In this document: positions 7,882-15,616 of the stretch, piece after piece
Layout: the number at the start of each line of letters is the position of its first letter
Position numbering within the stretch: position 1 is the stretch's first letter
The notes under the pieces: model-generated
What the model was told of the DNA's origin: nothing
Seen by the model: only the letters and a program-made list of their open reading frames with translations
Database searches by the model: none
From: a virus
Strand: one strand, 5' to 3'
Virus record (IMG/VR): IMGVR_UViG_3300027749_000055
Coordinates: 1 to 64,000 of that record
DNA length: 64,000 nucleotides
Made by a program: the position numbers and the translations under genes

Positions 7882-9618
7882 TTACGCCGAGGTGGTCTTG
7901 AAAATGCCCTTGTCAGACGACCAACCGTATCCTTCGGGAAGCAGGTAGTCACCAATGACGATATTGAAGTTAGCGTCGTTTGTCCACTCGGAGTCCCGTG
8001 CTGTCCGCATAAATTCACGGTCAATCGGTTCTCTAGAAATCTGTCGTGCTGGCTCACCCTGAATCTTGTCCAAGTTCCTAGCACCCGTGAAGTCAGCACC
8101 GACAAGGTTTGCACCTTCAATGTTGGCAAATGCAAGGTCAGCACCGTTGAAGATTGTTTCTGCTTGGTCACGTCTACCGTCAAGTTTTACTTTTGCAAAG
8201 TTGGCATTGGTGAGGTTAGCGTCAATGAATTTGCCACCAATCTCACGACCAGCGAAGTTCACATTGGAAAGATTTGCACCAGAGAAGTCTGCCTTCAACT
8301 CACCACGATAATCTGCCGTGAAGCCCTTGTCATTTACCTTGGGGTCGGCAAATGTTGAGCCACTTAGGTCAGCCATAGCGAACGACGGTAGTTTCATTCC
8401 GTAGGAGTTTGCCTCAAAACCACGCAAGTCGGCATTTCGCAAATCGGCACTTTCAAAGGTGGTGTTCCTTATGTCGGTTCCACCAATTCCCTTAGCGGAA
8501 GCGGCGGTTCGCACCCCTTGAAGATTCGCCCCGTCAAACGAAGCCCTAAAAGGCTTCATTCGTGCAAGGTTCGCACCGGAGAGGTCAGCGTCTTGGAAGT
8601 TTGCCCCCTCCAACTTTGCCCCCGACAAATTGGCATTGACCAAAGTTGCGTTGGAAAAATTGGCTTGTTCGGCGTTTACCTTCGTCAAGTTTGCGTCGGT
8701 AAGGTCTGCGCCTCGGAAACTACCCAATGGGACATACGCCTTAGTGAAATTAGTGCCAATAAGTTTTGCGCCGCTGAAGTCGCTCTCCTTGCCACGTTGT
8801 TCGGTGAAATCCTTGCCGGAAATGTCTTGTCCGGCAAAATCAGCCCTGATGTGCAAATCGCCAGCGACCCGTGCGGTGCTGAAGGTGTCGCTCGTCCATT
8901 CGACGGGTGCGGTGGGGAAACAGTGGGTGCAAAGCGTTGAGCCACCTTGGGCAACGGCTTCTTCTTCGGTCAAACCAGAAAAACGAGGCAACCATACAAA
9001 AGAAGTAGGGGTTATGCCGTTATTGCAAGAATGGCACTCCATTGACGAGTGAATGTGACCGTCTTGAACTCCAAAGTATCGGTTCCAACCCTCATAGTGG
9101 GAGTCGGCTTCCTCATAAACGGCACGGGCGGTGTCACGGGCTTCCTTGGTCTTTTCAAGTTCCGCCATAGATTTATCAAAATCTTCTTTGTAGTTGCGAG
9201 GCGACCCATACTGATTCTTTTCGGGAAACTCACCAAACTTGCCAGCGAGCCGTGCTTCGATAAGTTGGAACGCCTTTGGGTTCACCATTTGCTCGCCCGT
9301 GACGGTGGTGTAGACAGTCCGTTGTTGCTTGCCGTAGCCCTCCTTCTTTACTTCTACGCCTTGCTTTGCATACATAGCGGCACGTTCCTCGGCAACCATT
9401 TTGTCTGCAACCGTTCCCTGAAACTTGTAATACTTCTCGGCAATGTCGGTGTCTATACGCACCATTTCTTCACGGTCAGTGATTTTGCCGTTGGTGTTCA
9501 CTCCGGCGGGGTAACGACCTGTCCCCTCAGGGTGACGACCCGAACCAGGCCCACCTTTAGCAACGGGGTAGTTGCTCAACGGGCGCAACAGTTCTGAGGT
9601 TGAGAACGGGGTCTTCAT
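7882..9618 (-). CDS. Tagged zinc-ribbon and pentapeptide-repeat protein
   Basis: 578 residues. Starts MKTPFSTSELLRPLSNYP followed by KGGPGSGRHPEG, the full tag and linker. A charged helical region (about 40-180) precedes a double Cys element (MECHSCN ... LCTHCF, about 193-240) that probably binds zinc. From about 255 to 525 come many A(D/N)Lxx pentapeptides, predicting a right-handed quadrilateral beta-helix. Pentapeptide proteins such as Qnr and MfpA mimic DNA and protect or inhibit gyrase; that activity is possible here but unproven. The C-terminal 50 residues (GYGWSSDKGIFK) are non-repetitive. AGGGG precedes the ATG. Confidence 0.8.
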   Translation of the reverse strand: MKTPFSTSELLRPLSNYPVAKGGPGSGRHPEGTGRYPAGVNTNGKITDREEMVRIDTDIAEKYYKFQGTVADKMVAEERAAMYAKQGVEVKKEGYGKQQRTVYTTVTGEQMVNPKAFQLIEARLAGKFGEFPEKNQYGSPRNYKEDFDKSMAELEKTKEARDTARAVYEEADSHYEGWNRYFGVQDGHIHSSMECHSCNNGITPTSFVWLPRFSGLTEEEAVAQGGSTLCTHCFPTAPVEWTSDTFSTARVAGDLHIRADFAGQDISGKDFTEQRGKESDFSGAKLIGTNFTKAYVPLGSFRGADLTDANLTKVNAEQANFSNATLVNANLSGAKLEGANFQDADLSGANLARMKPFRASFDGANLQGVRTAASAKGIGGTDIRNTTFESADLRNADLRGFEANSYGMKLPSFAMADLSGSTFADPKVNDKGFTADYRGELKADFSGANLSNVNFAGREIGGKFIDANLTNANFAKVKLDGRRDQAETIFNGADLAFANIEGANLVGADFTGARNLDKIQGEPARQISREPIDREFMRTARDSEWTNDANFNIVIGDYLLPEGYGWSSDKGIFKTTSA

Positions 9619-9648
9619 AGCCCCTAGATTACACCAGCGATTTTGAAT

Positions 9649-9777
9649 TTAGTCGCAGCAAGAATCCCGCCACCCACACTTGCGACACTTGAAGTGGGCG
9701 TGTTCGGGGGTGAGTTCAGAACCACAATGCGGGCACTCGGTGAAACAGGCAAGCGAATTATTTGTTCTTTCGGTCAC
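9649..9777 (-). CDS. Small zinc-ribbon protein
   Basis: 42-residue ORF with two CxxC knuckles (ECPHCG and KCRKCGW) and a CC near the C-terminus, the layout of a single zinc ribbon. It uses a GTG start inside the end of the upstream membrane-protein gene and has no other possible start, since a stop precedes it closely. Weak ribosome-binding site. Probably a nucleic-acid- or protein-binding accessory factor; function unknown. Confidence 0.55.
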   Translation of the reverse strand: MTERTNNSLACFTECPHCGSELTPEHAHFKCRKCGWRDSCCD

Positions 9778-9982
9778 GAAACCACTTCACCAAGTTGCGG
9801 GAGTAAACAATACCGTAGAAGAGTCCGAAAAAATCAAAGCCGTATTGGTGGCTAACGACTCCGTAGATAAGCCACAAGCACAAATTGAATAATACAACTA
9901 GCCAACTCCACCAATACTTACGTCCAATTAGAAACGAACCGCAGACACCGATTCCCTCTAGAACCCACGACCACAGTTGCAT
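9758..9982 (-). CDS. Small membrane protein, PnuC-like paralogue 1
   Basis: 74 residues with three likely membrane segments rich in W, F and L (MQLWSWVLEGIGVCGSFL, then YWWSWLVVLFNLCLWLIYG and GLFYGIVYSRN). It is clearly paralogous to the gene at 12788-13021 (shared LWSW, G-K/R-YWW-W and QYGF elements). Small proteins of this shape in actinophages resemble one half of PnuC-type transporters, but transport is not supported by specific residues. The ATG directly follows the stop of the tagged gene upstream. Confidence 0.65.
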   Translation of the reverse strand: MQLWSWVLEGIGVCGSFLIGRKYWWSWLVVLFNLCLWLIYGVVSHQYGFDFFGLFYGIVYSRNLVKWFRDRKNK

Positions 9983-10726
9983 TTAGTAGTCGTAGTCGTA
10001 ATCGTCGTAATCGTCGGGTTCCCTAAAGTTGTCGTCTTCTCGACTCTCTTCTGCGTAATCTGTTGCCCTTCCTTCAATCCAAGAGTCAGAGTAGCCTTTT
10101 CCGCCGCCCGTGTAAGCAAAGTGCAACGCTTGTCCAGCCGTGCAGATTGGAACTCGCTCGCCCTTGGTGTTGTCTCCGAAGACCCAACTGTTAGGGGTAA
10201 GTTCCTTTGGTGCGTCTTCTTCCTTGCCCGATTGAGAAAAAGAAAAGTTGGTAAAACCCTTAATCAACGACTCGGCTCGAACCGCATAAGCACCTTTGGT
10301 TTCGTATTTTCCGTCATTGGCAAGGTCGGTCATAATGCTGTTGATTTTGTCGGGCAAAGAAAACTTGTAGTCCACCCGTGCTGTGCGCTCGTCGTCTAAG
10401 AAAACTTCGTAGTCATCGACCTCCACGTCTCCGGCGGGATACATAGTGTATGCGTCGTAGTTTTCGTCCTTGTTGGGGTCAAGGTAGCCCCTGCGCTCGT
10501 TGCTTGAAAACTCGTAATACTCCACATTGCCGTTGTTTTCCTTGACGGTTTGAACTGCCGGTATGGGCATCTTGCGACCAATTGCTTGACGGTAGCGAGA
10601 CAACTCGCTGTTTGCTTCAATTCTGAAGTCTTCCTTGTGGCGACCACTGCCCGGCCCGCCTTTGACGACGGGGTAGGTGCTGGCGTTCGGTAGCAGTGCG
10701 TCAGTTGAGAATGGGTTGTTGCTCAT
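9983..10726 (-). CDS. Tagged protein with acidic tail, unknown domain
   Basis: 247 residues. N-terminus MSNNPFSTDALLPNASTYP then KGGPGSGRHKED, the complete tag and linker of the polyvalent set. The body (about 40-210) has alternating acidic and aromatic residues and is not recognised; the sequence ICTAGQALHFAYTGGG near the C-terminus may be functional. It ends in a very acidic tract of repeated D and Y (DDYDDYDYDY). AGGG precedes the ATG, and a TATTGT box lies seven bases before it. The acidic tail could mimic nucleic acid; this is speculation. Confidence 0.7.
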   Translation of the reverse strand: MSNNPFSTDALLPNASTYPVVKGGPGSGRHKEDFRIEANSELSRYRQAIGRKMPIPAVQTVKENNGNVEYYEFSSNERRGYLDPNKDENYDAYTMYPAGDVEVDDYEVFLDDERTARVDYKFSLPDKINSIMTDLANDGKYETKGAYAVRAESLIKGFTNFSFSQSGKEEDAPKELTPNSWVFGDNTKGERVPICTAGQALHFAYTGGGKGYSDSWIEGRATDYAEESREDDNFREPDDYDDYDYDY

Positions 10727-10768
10727 ACCCTAAACAATACACCCCACCTGCGACACAGCGGTTGATAG

Positions 10769-11152
10769 TTACTCGTCCTGAAGAATCCTGTCCAACGTGG
10801 CGTTGAGTTCGTCCTGTTGCCCCTTTCCATTCTTTACGCCGTCCTGCACCATTTGGTTCAGGCGGTTGATGTTGTGCTGGTAGTTGGCTTTGATTACGTC
10901 GTAAGCGTCGCTGGTGGTCTGTGAGAGGACGGCTGAAGCCACCGCCATTTCTTCGTCGGTCATTTCGCCCGCCAGCCATTTCTTCGTAATCTCGCCCGCC
11001 CGTAGAGCGTGATTCACGGTCACTTGGTGACGGTCATACTTGGCGTGGTTCTCGAACATTTCCTCGACTTGTGCGATGAGGTAGCCCAACTTCTCGGCTT
11101 CGTGTTGAATCGAGGCAATGAGCGACGGGTCTGGATACTGAGGCTTATTCAC
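10769..11152 (-). CDS. Hypothetical helical protein
   Basis: 127 residues, almost entirely predicted helical, with AEKLGYLIAQVEEMFENHAKYD near the N-terminus and NINRLNQMVQDGVKNGKGQQ near the C-terminus. It uses a GTG start that overlaps the stop of the small CxxC/HTH gene upstream. No recognised family. It lies in a tightly packed run of small early-type genes. Confidence 0.6.
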   Translation of the reverse strand: MNKPQYPDPSLIASIQHEAEKLGYLIAQVEEMFENHAKYDRHQVTVNHALRAGEITKKWLAGEMTDEEMAVASAVLSQTTSDAYDVIKANYQHNINRLNQMVQDGVKNGKGQQDELNATLDRILQDE

Positions 11153-11369
11153 TGCAAATCCGAATCACTAACTCTGAGGTGACGTGATACTTCTTCGCCA
11201 CGTCTGCGGGGTCTTCACCCTTGGTCACAAGCCGACGAATTGCCTCAATTGTCCTGTGTCGTGAGTCCTGTCCACCACAGCCTCGACACTTGCCTCGATA
11301 CGGGATTTCACTATCCACCCATTCGGGCGGGCGGGAATCCACAAGGTCGTGGGGGTAAATCAACTTCAC
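11145..11369 (-). CDS. Small CxxC and helix-turn-helix protein
   Basis: 74 residues. A CRGCGGQD knuckle in the first half precedes a helical C-terminal part (DPADVAKKYHVTSELVIRICSE) that looks like a helix-turn-helix. The predicted role is DNA binding, perhaps regulation. It starts at a GTG overlapped by the stop of a tiny 20-residue reading frame, and its own stop overlaps the next gene. Confidence 0.6.
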   Translation of the reverse strand: MKLIYPHDLVDSRPPEWVDSEIPYRGKCRGCGGQDSRHRTIEAIRRLVTKGEDPADVAKKYHVTSELVIRICSE

Positions 11370-11428
11370 CGAGCCAACCGATACTCGTTACGGTTCTGGG
11401 CGGCTCGGATTGAGCGAACGTCCTGCAT
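11366..11428 (-). CDS. Putative 20-residue micro-ORF
   Basis: Tiny frame MQDVRSIRAAQNRNEYRLAR, fitted exactly between two genes: its ATG overlaps the upstream stop (TAATG) and its TGA overlaps the downstream GTG (GTGA). The perfect coupling at both ends is the only support. It may be a real basic peptide or simply a relay that carries ribosomes from one gene to the next. Confidence 0.4.
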   Translation of the reverse strand: MQDVRSIRAAQNRNEYRLAR

Positions 11429-11649
11429 TAGCGGTTGCGAGCCTTCTCTAAGCGGTTGATTTCGTCGTTGATGTAGAAGATTGCCTTTTTCAAGTCCTCA
11501 ATGTGCCTTTGGTCGTCCTTGATACCGGCTCGCCACAAATACTTGATTGCGTTTCCAATGTTGAAATTCCGGTGACGGGTCACTTCGATACATTCAATCC
11601 CCGACGGGTCGCTTGTGTAATGTGCGGGGTGATTTACAAAGTCTTTCAC
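11428..11649 (-). CDS. DUF3310 family protein
   Basis: 73 residues matching the DUF3310 pattern: VNHPAHY near the N-terminus, GIECIEVTRH, NIGNAIKYLWRAG and DLKKAIFYINDEI. The family is widespread in phages and has been linked to nucleotide metabolism, but its biochemical role is not established. A GTG start with AAGGAG upstream. It heads the run of coupled genes down to 10769. Confidence 0.85.
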   Translation of the reverse strand: MKDFVNHPAHYTSDPSGIECIEVTRHRNFNIGNAIKYLWRAGIKDDQRHIEDLKKAIFYINDEINRLEKARNR

Positions 11650-11790
11650 TTTTTCTCCTTCAGTGTTGCCAACAATACCGAAATTGGGGTTAGCAAATTG
11701 GCGTTTACCGCAACTCTTTTAGGGTCGCCATTGTAAGCGGTTCCAAGGGGGTAAAGGTCGCTGGCAAACCCCCCACCCAATCGGAAACAT

Positions 11791-11997
11791 TCATTTGGGG
11801 TCTTCGTAAATCAACGGATACAAAATTTCTACGACGGATTCGTGTTCGAAGAACTTTGCGGTCATTAGTGCCCTTTCCACACCGTCCACCAACTCTTTGA
11901 TTCGAACCTTCATTTTGGCTTCACGGACGCAGTGTGGGCAATAATCCTCACTCCAACCGTGCGGGCAATCAGGAGGGGAGGCGGTTCGCTCGGTCAT
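11791..11997 (-). CDS. Hypothetical small CxxC protein
   Basis: 68 residues. CPHGWSEDYCPHC near the N-terminus could bind one zinc ion; the remainder is helical and acidic (VDGVERALMTAKFFEHESV). The ATG overlaps the stop of the small membrane peptide upstream. After it, 11650-11790 holds no gene I can support; one 23-residue frame directly follows the stop but has no other evidence. Confidence 0.6.
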   Translation of the reverse strand: MTERTASPPDCPHGWSEDYCPHCVREAKMKVRIKELVDGVERALMTAKFFEHESVVEILYPLIYEDPK

Positions 11998-12071
11998 CTG
12001 CCAAACTGCCAGCCCGCCATAATGCAGAGCAAACCCGCCAACACAGCAACAACCAACGCTGCCGTGTTCAC
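11994..12071 (-). CDS. Putative 25-residue single-membrane-span peptide
   Basis: GTG start overlapping the upstream stop (GTGA) and TGA overlapping the downstream ATG (ATGA). The product is almost wholly hydrophobic (AALVVAVLAGLLCIMAG) and ends WQFGR, the profile of a small transmembrane peptide. Coupling at both ends and a coherent membrane segment make it more convincing than a chance frame. Confidence 0.55.
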   Translation of the reverse strand: MNTAALVVAVLAGLLCIMAGWQFGR

Positions 12072-12304
12072 GGTGCGGGTTTCTCAGCGAGAGCCTCTAG
12101 CCCCTTACGGATACAAACGTCTACGCCATCTCCGTAGCGGTGCTGAAAGCGTGTCGTGTAGTCCCAGAACGGGGTATCCCCGAAAGCGGTTTCCATTATG
12201 ACGTAGGTGTTGAGGTCGTCTGCGTCCGTGCCACCCGATTCCCGCCCAATGTGCAAAGACTTGATTGGAAGGTCGTTTACTCGAACGTCGATGTGAATGG
12301 ACAT
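12068..12304 (-). CDS. Hypothetical 78-residue protein
   Basis: Starts MSIHIDVRVNDLPIKSLHIG; an alternating strand pattern suggests a small beta-rich domain, ending in a helix and EKPAP. The ATG overlaps the stop of the DUF2516-like membrane gene (TAATG), which fixes the start. Seen in the company of similar small actinophage genes; no family assigned. Confidence 0.6.
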   Translation of the reverse strand: MSIHIDVRVNDLPIKSLHIGRESGGTDADDLNTYVIMETAFGDTPFWDYTTRFQHRYGDGVDVCIRKGLEALAEKPAP

Positions 12305-12501
12305 TACTTGGCGGCGACAACCACGGGTCGAATCGCAACAAGATAAAAAACCGCTGCGAAAATGCCGAAGAGGAAAATCAGAATCGCCCACAGAGCCTTG
12401 CTCTTACCAGCCTTGGCGTAAGCCGTGCTGGGCTGAACGAGCGAGTCAATAAACGAGCCAATTGTCACAATGGCAACAAACAAAATAATAAACGAGTCCA
12501 T
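12304..12501 (-). CDS. DUF2516-like two-span membrane protein
   Basis: 65 residues. Two hydrophobic spans flank a polar loop (QPSTAYAKAGKSKALWAIL), ending VAIRPVV, which matches the actinobacterial DUF2516 pattern (ALVDALxRPxxAFxAAxKxxKxxW). The function of the family is unknown. I start at 12501 because an AGGGGGGGG tract precedes it and the alternative upstream GTG falls in the -10 region of its promoter. It is first in a leftward operon of small genes. Confidence 0.7.
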   Translation of the reverse strand: MDSFIILFVAIVTIGSFIDSLVQPSTAYAKAGKSKALWAILIFLFGIFAAVFYLVAIRPVVVAAK

Positions 12502-12526
12502 AGCCCCCCCCTGATTGGTTGCACCC

Positions 12527-12556
12527 ACTCTACCAGAGTTGATGATTTGTGGTCAA
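12527..12556 (-). promoter_or_regulatory. Promoter of the small-gene operon
   Basis: Minus-strand TTGACC (12551-12556), an 18-base spacer ending TCAACTCTGG, and TAGAGT (12527-12532). This is one of the clearest examples of the phage promoter motif. The downstream ATG at 12501 has a poly-G ribosome-binding site. Confidence 0.75.
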
Positions 12557-12559
12557 GTG

Positions 12560-12646
12560 TTATTTGCCCCTAGCCCAAAATCCAGCAATAAACCCAGTGG
12601 TGCTAGAAATGAATGAGGAAAGCACGACGATAGCGGTGTGCGACAT
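12560..12646 (-). CDS. Putative 28-residue membrane peptide
   Basis: ATG overlaps the stop of the upstream gene (TAATG) and AAAGGGAG precedes it. The product starts MSHTAIVVLSSFISS and is hydrophobic until GFWARGK, so probably one membrane span with a positive C-terminal end. It ends just upstream of the -35 box of the next promoter. Third of several such peptides in this region. Confidence 0.5.
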   Translation of the reverse strand: MSHTAIVVLSSFISSTTGFIAGFWARGK

Positions 12647-12807
12647 TAGTTCTCCCTTTGTTGAATGTTGTAAGCGATAAGCAGGGCTTCGGCAAAACCC
12701 TGAGCAAAGCCGTTTTCATAGTCACTCTGCTTGGCTAACGCCAACTTGGTGTGGTGACGTGCTTCGTTTGAGAGAACCTCGACTGCTTCATTTAATTTTT
12801 TGCCCAC
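12646..12807 (-). CDS. Hypothetical 53-residue helical protein
   Basis: Chosen start is GTG at 12807, which has AAAGGA eight bases upstream; a longer in-frame version would lie inside the preceding gene. The product (MGKKLNEAVEVLSNEARHH...) is helical with a central ENGFAQGFAEALL segment. No family recognised. Confidence 0.55.
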   Translation of the reverse strand: MGKKLNEAVEVLSNEARHHTKLALAKQSDYENGFAQGFAEALLIAYNIQQREN

Positions 12808-13021
12808 GACCGTCCTTTCGCCATTCGACTGCGTTGCGAAAGTATATAACTTGATAAACGCAAGACGCAAGCAAAAATCCGTATTGTTTACTTATCACGG
12901 AGTAAACAATCCACGTCACGTTGTAAAACGACATTACGACCCACGCCCACCAATAACGTTTGCCCGTCAGGTAGGTTCCCGTCAAACCCATAATGCTCAA
13001 AATCCACGACCACAGTTTCAT
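12788..13021 (-). CDS. Small membrane protein, PnuC-like paralogue 2
   Basis: 77 residues, three hydrophobic spans; close paralogue of the gene at 9758-9982 (MKLWSWILSIMGLTG, YWWAWVV, KQYGFLLAS). The start at 13021 overlaps the deaminase stop in an ATGA junction and matches the start of the paralogue; an ATG five codons earlier is possible. The pair probably arose by duplication within this phage lineage. Confidence 0.65.
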   Translation of the reverse strand: MKLWSWILSIMGLTGTYLTGKRYWWAWVVMSFYNVTWIVYSVISKQYGFLLASCVYQVIYFRNAVEWRKDGRGQKIK

Positions 13022-13527
13022 ACGCTTGGTGTCCATAATTCCCCGTTGCGGAGAATCGGCGGAATATCGTCAATCGGCTGGTCGAGGGTGATGACCCTGA
13101 TATTTGTTTCTGCAAACATTTGCTCGGCGGACTCGATACTGTCGTCCCAATGCGAGTTGTGGTGTGGCGAATTGTAGCGCACCACGGTTGTAATGCCCGC
13201 TTGAATAATTGCACGGGCGCAGTCGTGGCACGAAGCCCAAACCGCCACCATTGTCGCCCCACGGGTAACAAGACCGTTTCGGGCGGCTTGATAAATCACA
13301 TTGCGCTCGGCGTGTTCGACAAAGTGATACTTGGTTGGGCGTTGCCACCGCTCGGAAGATTTCACTACGTCATTTGGAAAATCGTTCACCGCCAAAGCGA
13401 ACAAATCGTTGCCGCCGTAAGTCAAACAAGCCGCATTTTGCGTCGAGGGGTCAGGGCTTTGCGCCGCCAAAAGCAGAACATATTTCATTTGCGGGTAAAA
13501 ACCGCCTAGTTCCTGCGCCGTAGCCAT
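13018..13527 (-). CDS. Deoxycytidylate deaminase-like protein
   Basis: 169 residues of the zinc-dependent CMP/dCMP deaminase fold. The catalytic HAE sits in KYHFVEHAERNVIYQAARNG, and the two zinc cysteines in ASCHDCARAIIQAGI (a serine replaces the usual Pro before the first Cys). dCMP deaminases convert dCMP to dUMP and feed dTTP synthesis, which is a common phage function. The substrate is inferred from family resemblance. The start at MATAQEL follows a GGAAA stretch; longer frames run into the previous gene. Confidence 0.8.
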   Translation of the reverse strand: MATAQELGGFYPQMKYVLLLAAQSPDPSTQNAACLTYGGNDLFALAVNDFPNDVVKSSERWQRPTKYHFVEHAERNVIYQAARNGLVTRGATMVAVWASCHDCARAIIQAGITTVVRYNSPHHNSHWDDSIESAEQMFAETNIRVITLDQPIDDIPPILRNGELWTPSV

Positions 13528-13561
13528 TTCCAAATGGTAACAGGGTTGGGTGGTAAAAAAA

Positions 13562-13828
13562 TTATTCACCAACGGTGGCGGACAACGAATCTGGGTCGTC
13601 CAAATCACAATGTTGAGCGTTGGTGCGAAGGTGCTTCCAAACGCCCTTTGGCATAACGACACAACCACCGCAGTTTACGCACGTCTTGGCGTATTTTGCC
13701 ACCCACGTTCGAATAAAAGCAGAGACAGCCCCAGAAGCGTATTCTTCCACGCTGACGTTTGTTTCCTTCGCCGCCGTTTCGAGAAATGTGTATTCTTCTT
13801 CAGTTAGGTCAATAACAAATGTGCCCAC
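13562..13828 (-). CDS. Hypothetical protein with helical N-terminus and CxxC
   Basis: 88 residues. MGTFVIDLTEEEYTFLETAA and VSVEEYASGAVSAFIRTWV suggest a short strand and two helices, like a ribbon-helix-helix domain, followed by KTCVNCGGCV, a cysteine cluster that may bind metal. GTG start. DNA binding is plausible but unproven. Confidence 0.55.
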   Translation of the reverse strand: MGTFVIDLTEEEYTFLETAAKETNVSVEEYASGAVSAFIRTWVAKYAKTCVNCGGCVVMPKGVWKHLRTNAQHCDLDDPDSLSATVGE

Positions 13829-13849
13829 GGCTTACAGAATACCCTTTGA

Positions 13850-14272
13850 TTATTTCAAGTCGAGTGTTGCAAAACGACAGAGCGACAGGGGAATCTCCAC
13901 AAAATCTTCTTCGCTTGTGTAGATTGTGCGCTTCTTCACAATCTTGGCGGTAGTGAAATCTTCTCCCCGCACCGCAAGAAAACGGGTTCGCTCGTCATTG
14001 AGCATAAGAAAATGATGGTTTGGCAAGGCAAACTTCAGTTTTCGGGCGGCAAAGTGAACGGCAGAGTACGGAAATGTATTTCCCTTCCAACTGTGCTTGA
14101 CTTCGACTTCCCAGCCAAACGTTTTACCACCACGGGTTCCGAGTAGGTCAATGCCGTAATCGTCGGGATTTACCCACGCTTCGTAGCCTTTGACTTCGAG
14201 CCACGCAATCACTTGGTGCTTTGCCCCGTCATCAGCCTCATACAGCGAAGGACTGAAGGGCTTGGAAACCAT
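13850..14272 (-). CDS. PD-(D/E)XK nuclease-like protein
   Basis: 140 residues. The core reads YGIDLLGTRGGKTFGWEVEVK, that is an Asp, a short spacer and an ExK element (EVEVK), the active-site layout of restriction-endonuclease-like folds. The C-terminal half contains FLMLNDERTRFLAVRGEDF, typical of the same small phage nucleases. A TAGTGT box six bases before the ATG suggests an almost leaderless message. Possible roles are Holliday-junction or modified-DNA cleavage; specificity is unknown. Confidence 0.6.
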   Translation of the reverse strand: MVSKPFSPSLYEADDGAKHQVIAWLEVKGYEAWVNPDDYGIDLLGTRGGKTFGWEVEVKHSWKGNTFPYSAVHFAARKLKFALPNHHFLMLNDERTRFLAVRGEDFTTAKIVKKRTIYTSEEDFVEIPLSLCRFATLDLK

Positions 14273-14321
14273 TTTGCCACACTACCACGGTTGGTGACTG
14301 CGTGTTGTAATTACGTCGTTG

Positions 14322-15515
14322 TTATTCCGCTACAACCGCAGTAATTGGGATACCGAGACGGTGCAGGGCTTCGTTGGGCATTTCGACACCCTCGACCCAC
14401 TCTTCGTAAATGCTCTCTGGGGCGGAAAAACCGTAATCGCCCACCTTGAATTTTACCTTTGGTTGCTTGGGCGTGGATTCACGACCTTCCAAAACCTCAG
14501 TGAAATCTTCGTCGTCAAAGCCCGTGCCCTCCAGCGAATCAAGGCTCTTTAGAACGCTACCGAGTAGGTCGTTGTCGTAGGTTGCTTTGTCCGCCGTGCG
14601 GTTATCCGCTAGAACAATTTTGGCAGCCGCCACTTCGTCCACGTCCACCCAAACCACAGCAATTTCTGTCCACCCAAGGGCTGAGGCGGCGGCGGCGGTA
14701 TGGTTGCCCTTCAAAATCTCGTTGGTGCGTCGGTTTACAACTACGGGGCGATACTGCCCCAAAACCCGCAAAGACTCGCTCACAGCCCCTATATCGCCCT
14801 CACGGGGGTTCTTGTGGTATCGGCGTAGTTCCGAGAGGGGGACAAGTTCTGTGGCTTCCAGCGTGTATTCAGCGGGTTTAGAGGTCTTTGCTTCCTTGGC
14901 TTCCTTGGGCTTTGGCGGGCGAGGTTCCTTGGGAACGTCAAGTCGTGCCCGCAGTTCCTTGTTGATGGCGGCTTTTTTGTCCCCCACAACCTCGATAATG
15001 GAGTTCAACCAGATTTCGTGGAGTTCGTGGTCGAGTTGCGCCCGCCACGCCCCAATGCGAATTGGAACATTGAGGTTCTCGATTTCGTCGGTTTCGTTTT
15101 TGGGCTGGGAAACGCCTCCGCCGGACGATTCGGACTCAGATTCCAATTCTTCCAGTATTGACGGGTCGTAGCCAGTTCCTTCGAGGTCGGGCAGTTCCCG
15201 CAAAAGGTCAATCAGGTATTGGTTGTTGTAGGTGGCAATGTCCGAAGTGCGGTTGTCGGTAATAAGTACCCGCAGAGCGTCACTTTCCGAGCCTTCGTAG
15301 CGAGTAATGGCGACTTCCTTCCAGCCCAACGACTTTGCCGCCTTCCAAGTGTGCGTTCCGGCAATGATTATGTCGTTCCACACAACCACGGGTGAGTATT
15401 GCCCATTGACGGTGAGTGATTCGGCAATCGCCGCCACGTCGCCCATACGGGGGTTTGAGGGGTGGGGCTTGATTGAGTCAATGGCGACTTTTTCCGCCCG
15501 AACGTTGATAGCCAT
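14322..15515 (-). CDS. Tandem ParB-like nuclease-domain protein
   Basis: 397 residues containing two ParB/sulfiredoxin-like domains. The first has IDSIKPHPSNPRMGD, NGQYSPVVVWNDIIIAGTHT and ITDNRTSD; the second repeats the plan with LRRYHKNPREGDIG, LGQYRPVVVNRRTNE and KGNHTAAAASALG / LADNRTADK. A charged linker (about 150-210) joins them. Such proteins bind DNA and some are nucleases; in phages they accompany DNA methylases or packaging genes. Expression comes from a strong promoter at 15617-15645 with a leader of about 100 bases. The duplicated domain is unusual but both halves look intact. Confidence 0.8.
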   Translation of the reverse strand: MAINVRAEKVAIDSIKPHPSNPRMGDVAAIAESLTVNGQYSPVVVWNDIIIAGTHTWKAAKSLGWKEVAITRYEGSESDALRVLITDNRTSDIATYNNQYLIDLLRELPDLEGTGYDPSILEELESESESSGGGVSQPKNETDEIENLNVPIRIGAWRAQLDHELHEIWLNSIIEVVGDKKAAINKELRARLDVPKEPRPPKPKEAKEAKTSKPAEYTLEATELVPLSELRRYHKNPREGDIGAVSESLRVLGQYRPVVVNRRTNEILKGNHTAAAASALGWTEIAVVWVDVDEVAAAKIVLADNRTADKATYDNDLLGSVLKSLDSLEGTGFDDEDFTEVLEGRESTPKQPKVKFKVGDYGFSAPESIYEEWVEGVEMPNEALHRLGIPITAVVAE

Positions 15516-15612
15516 ACAGCAAGGCTACCCCCCTTAGATAAAAAAGAGGGGTGGCACGACAACGAGATAGGAGGAACCTATTGCGTGTCTGTTTGCCCCG
15601 CTGCCGTGCCGA
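15516..15612 (-). promoter_or_regulatory. Leader with anti-Shine-Dalgarno hairpin
   Basis: The 100-base leader between the promoter and the ParB-like start contains, on the minus strand, ATAGGTTCCTCCTAT, a perfect five-base stem with loop. Its GGTTCCTCCT is the exact complement of the AGGAGGAACC ribosome-binding site used by several phage genes. Outer GGCACG/CGTGCC arms could pair. Function unknown; possibly translational control. Confidence 0.4.
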
Positions 15613-15616
15613 TAAC

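Noticed and set aside
11719-11790. 23-residue frame directly after the gene ending at 11791
   Set aside because: ATG follows the stop, but there is no ribosome site and the composition (Trp/Pro-rich) is not protein-like. Kept as unannotated gap.
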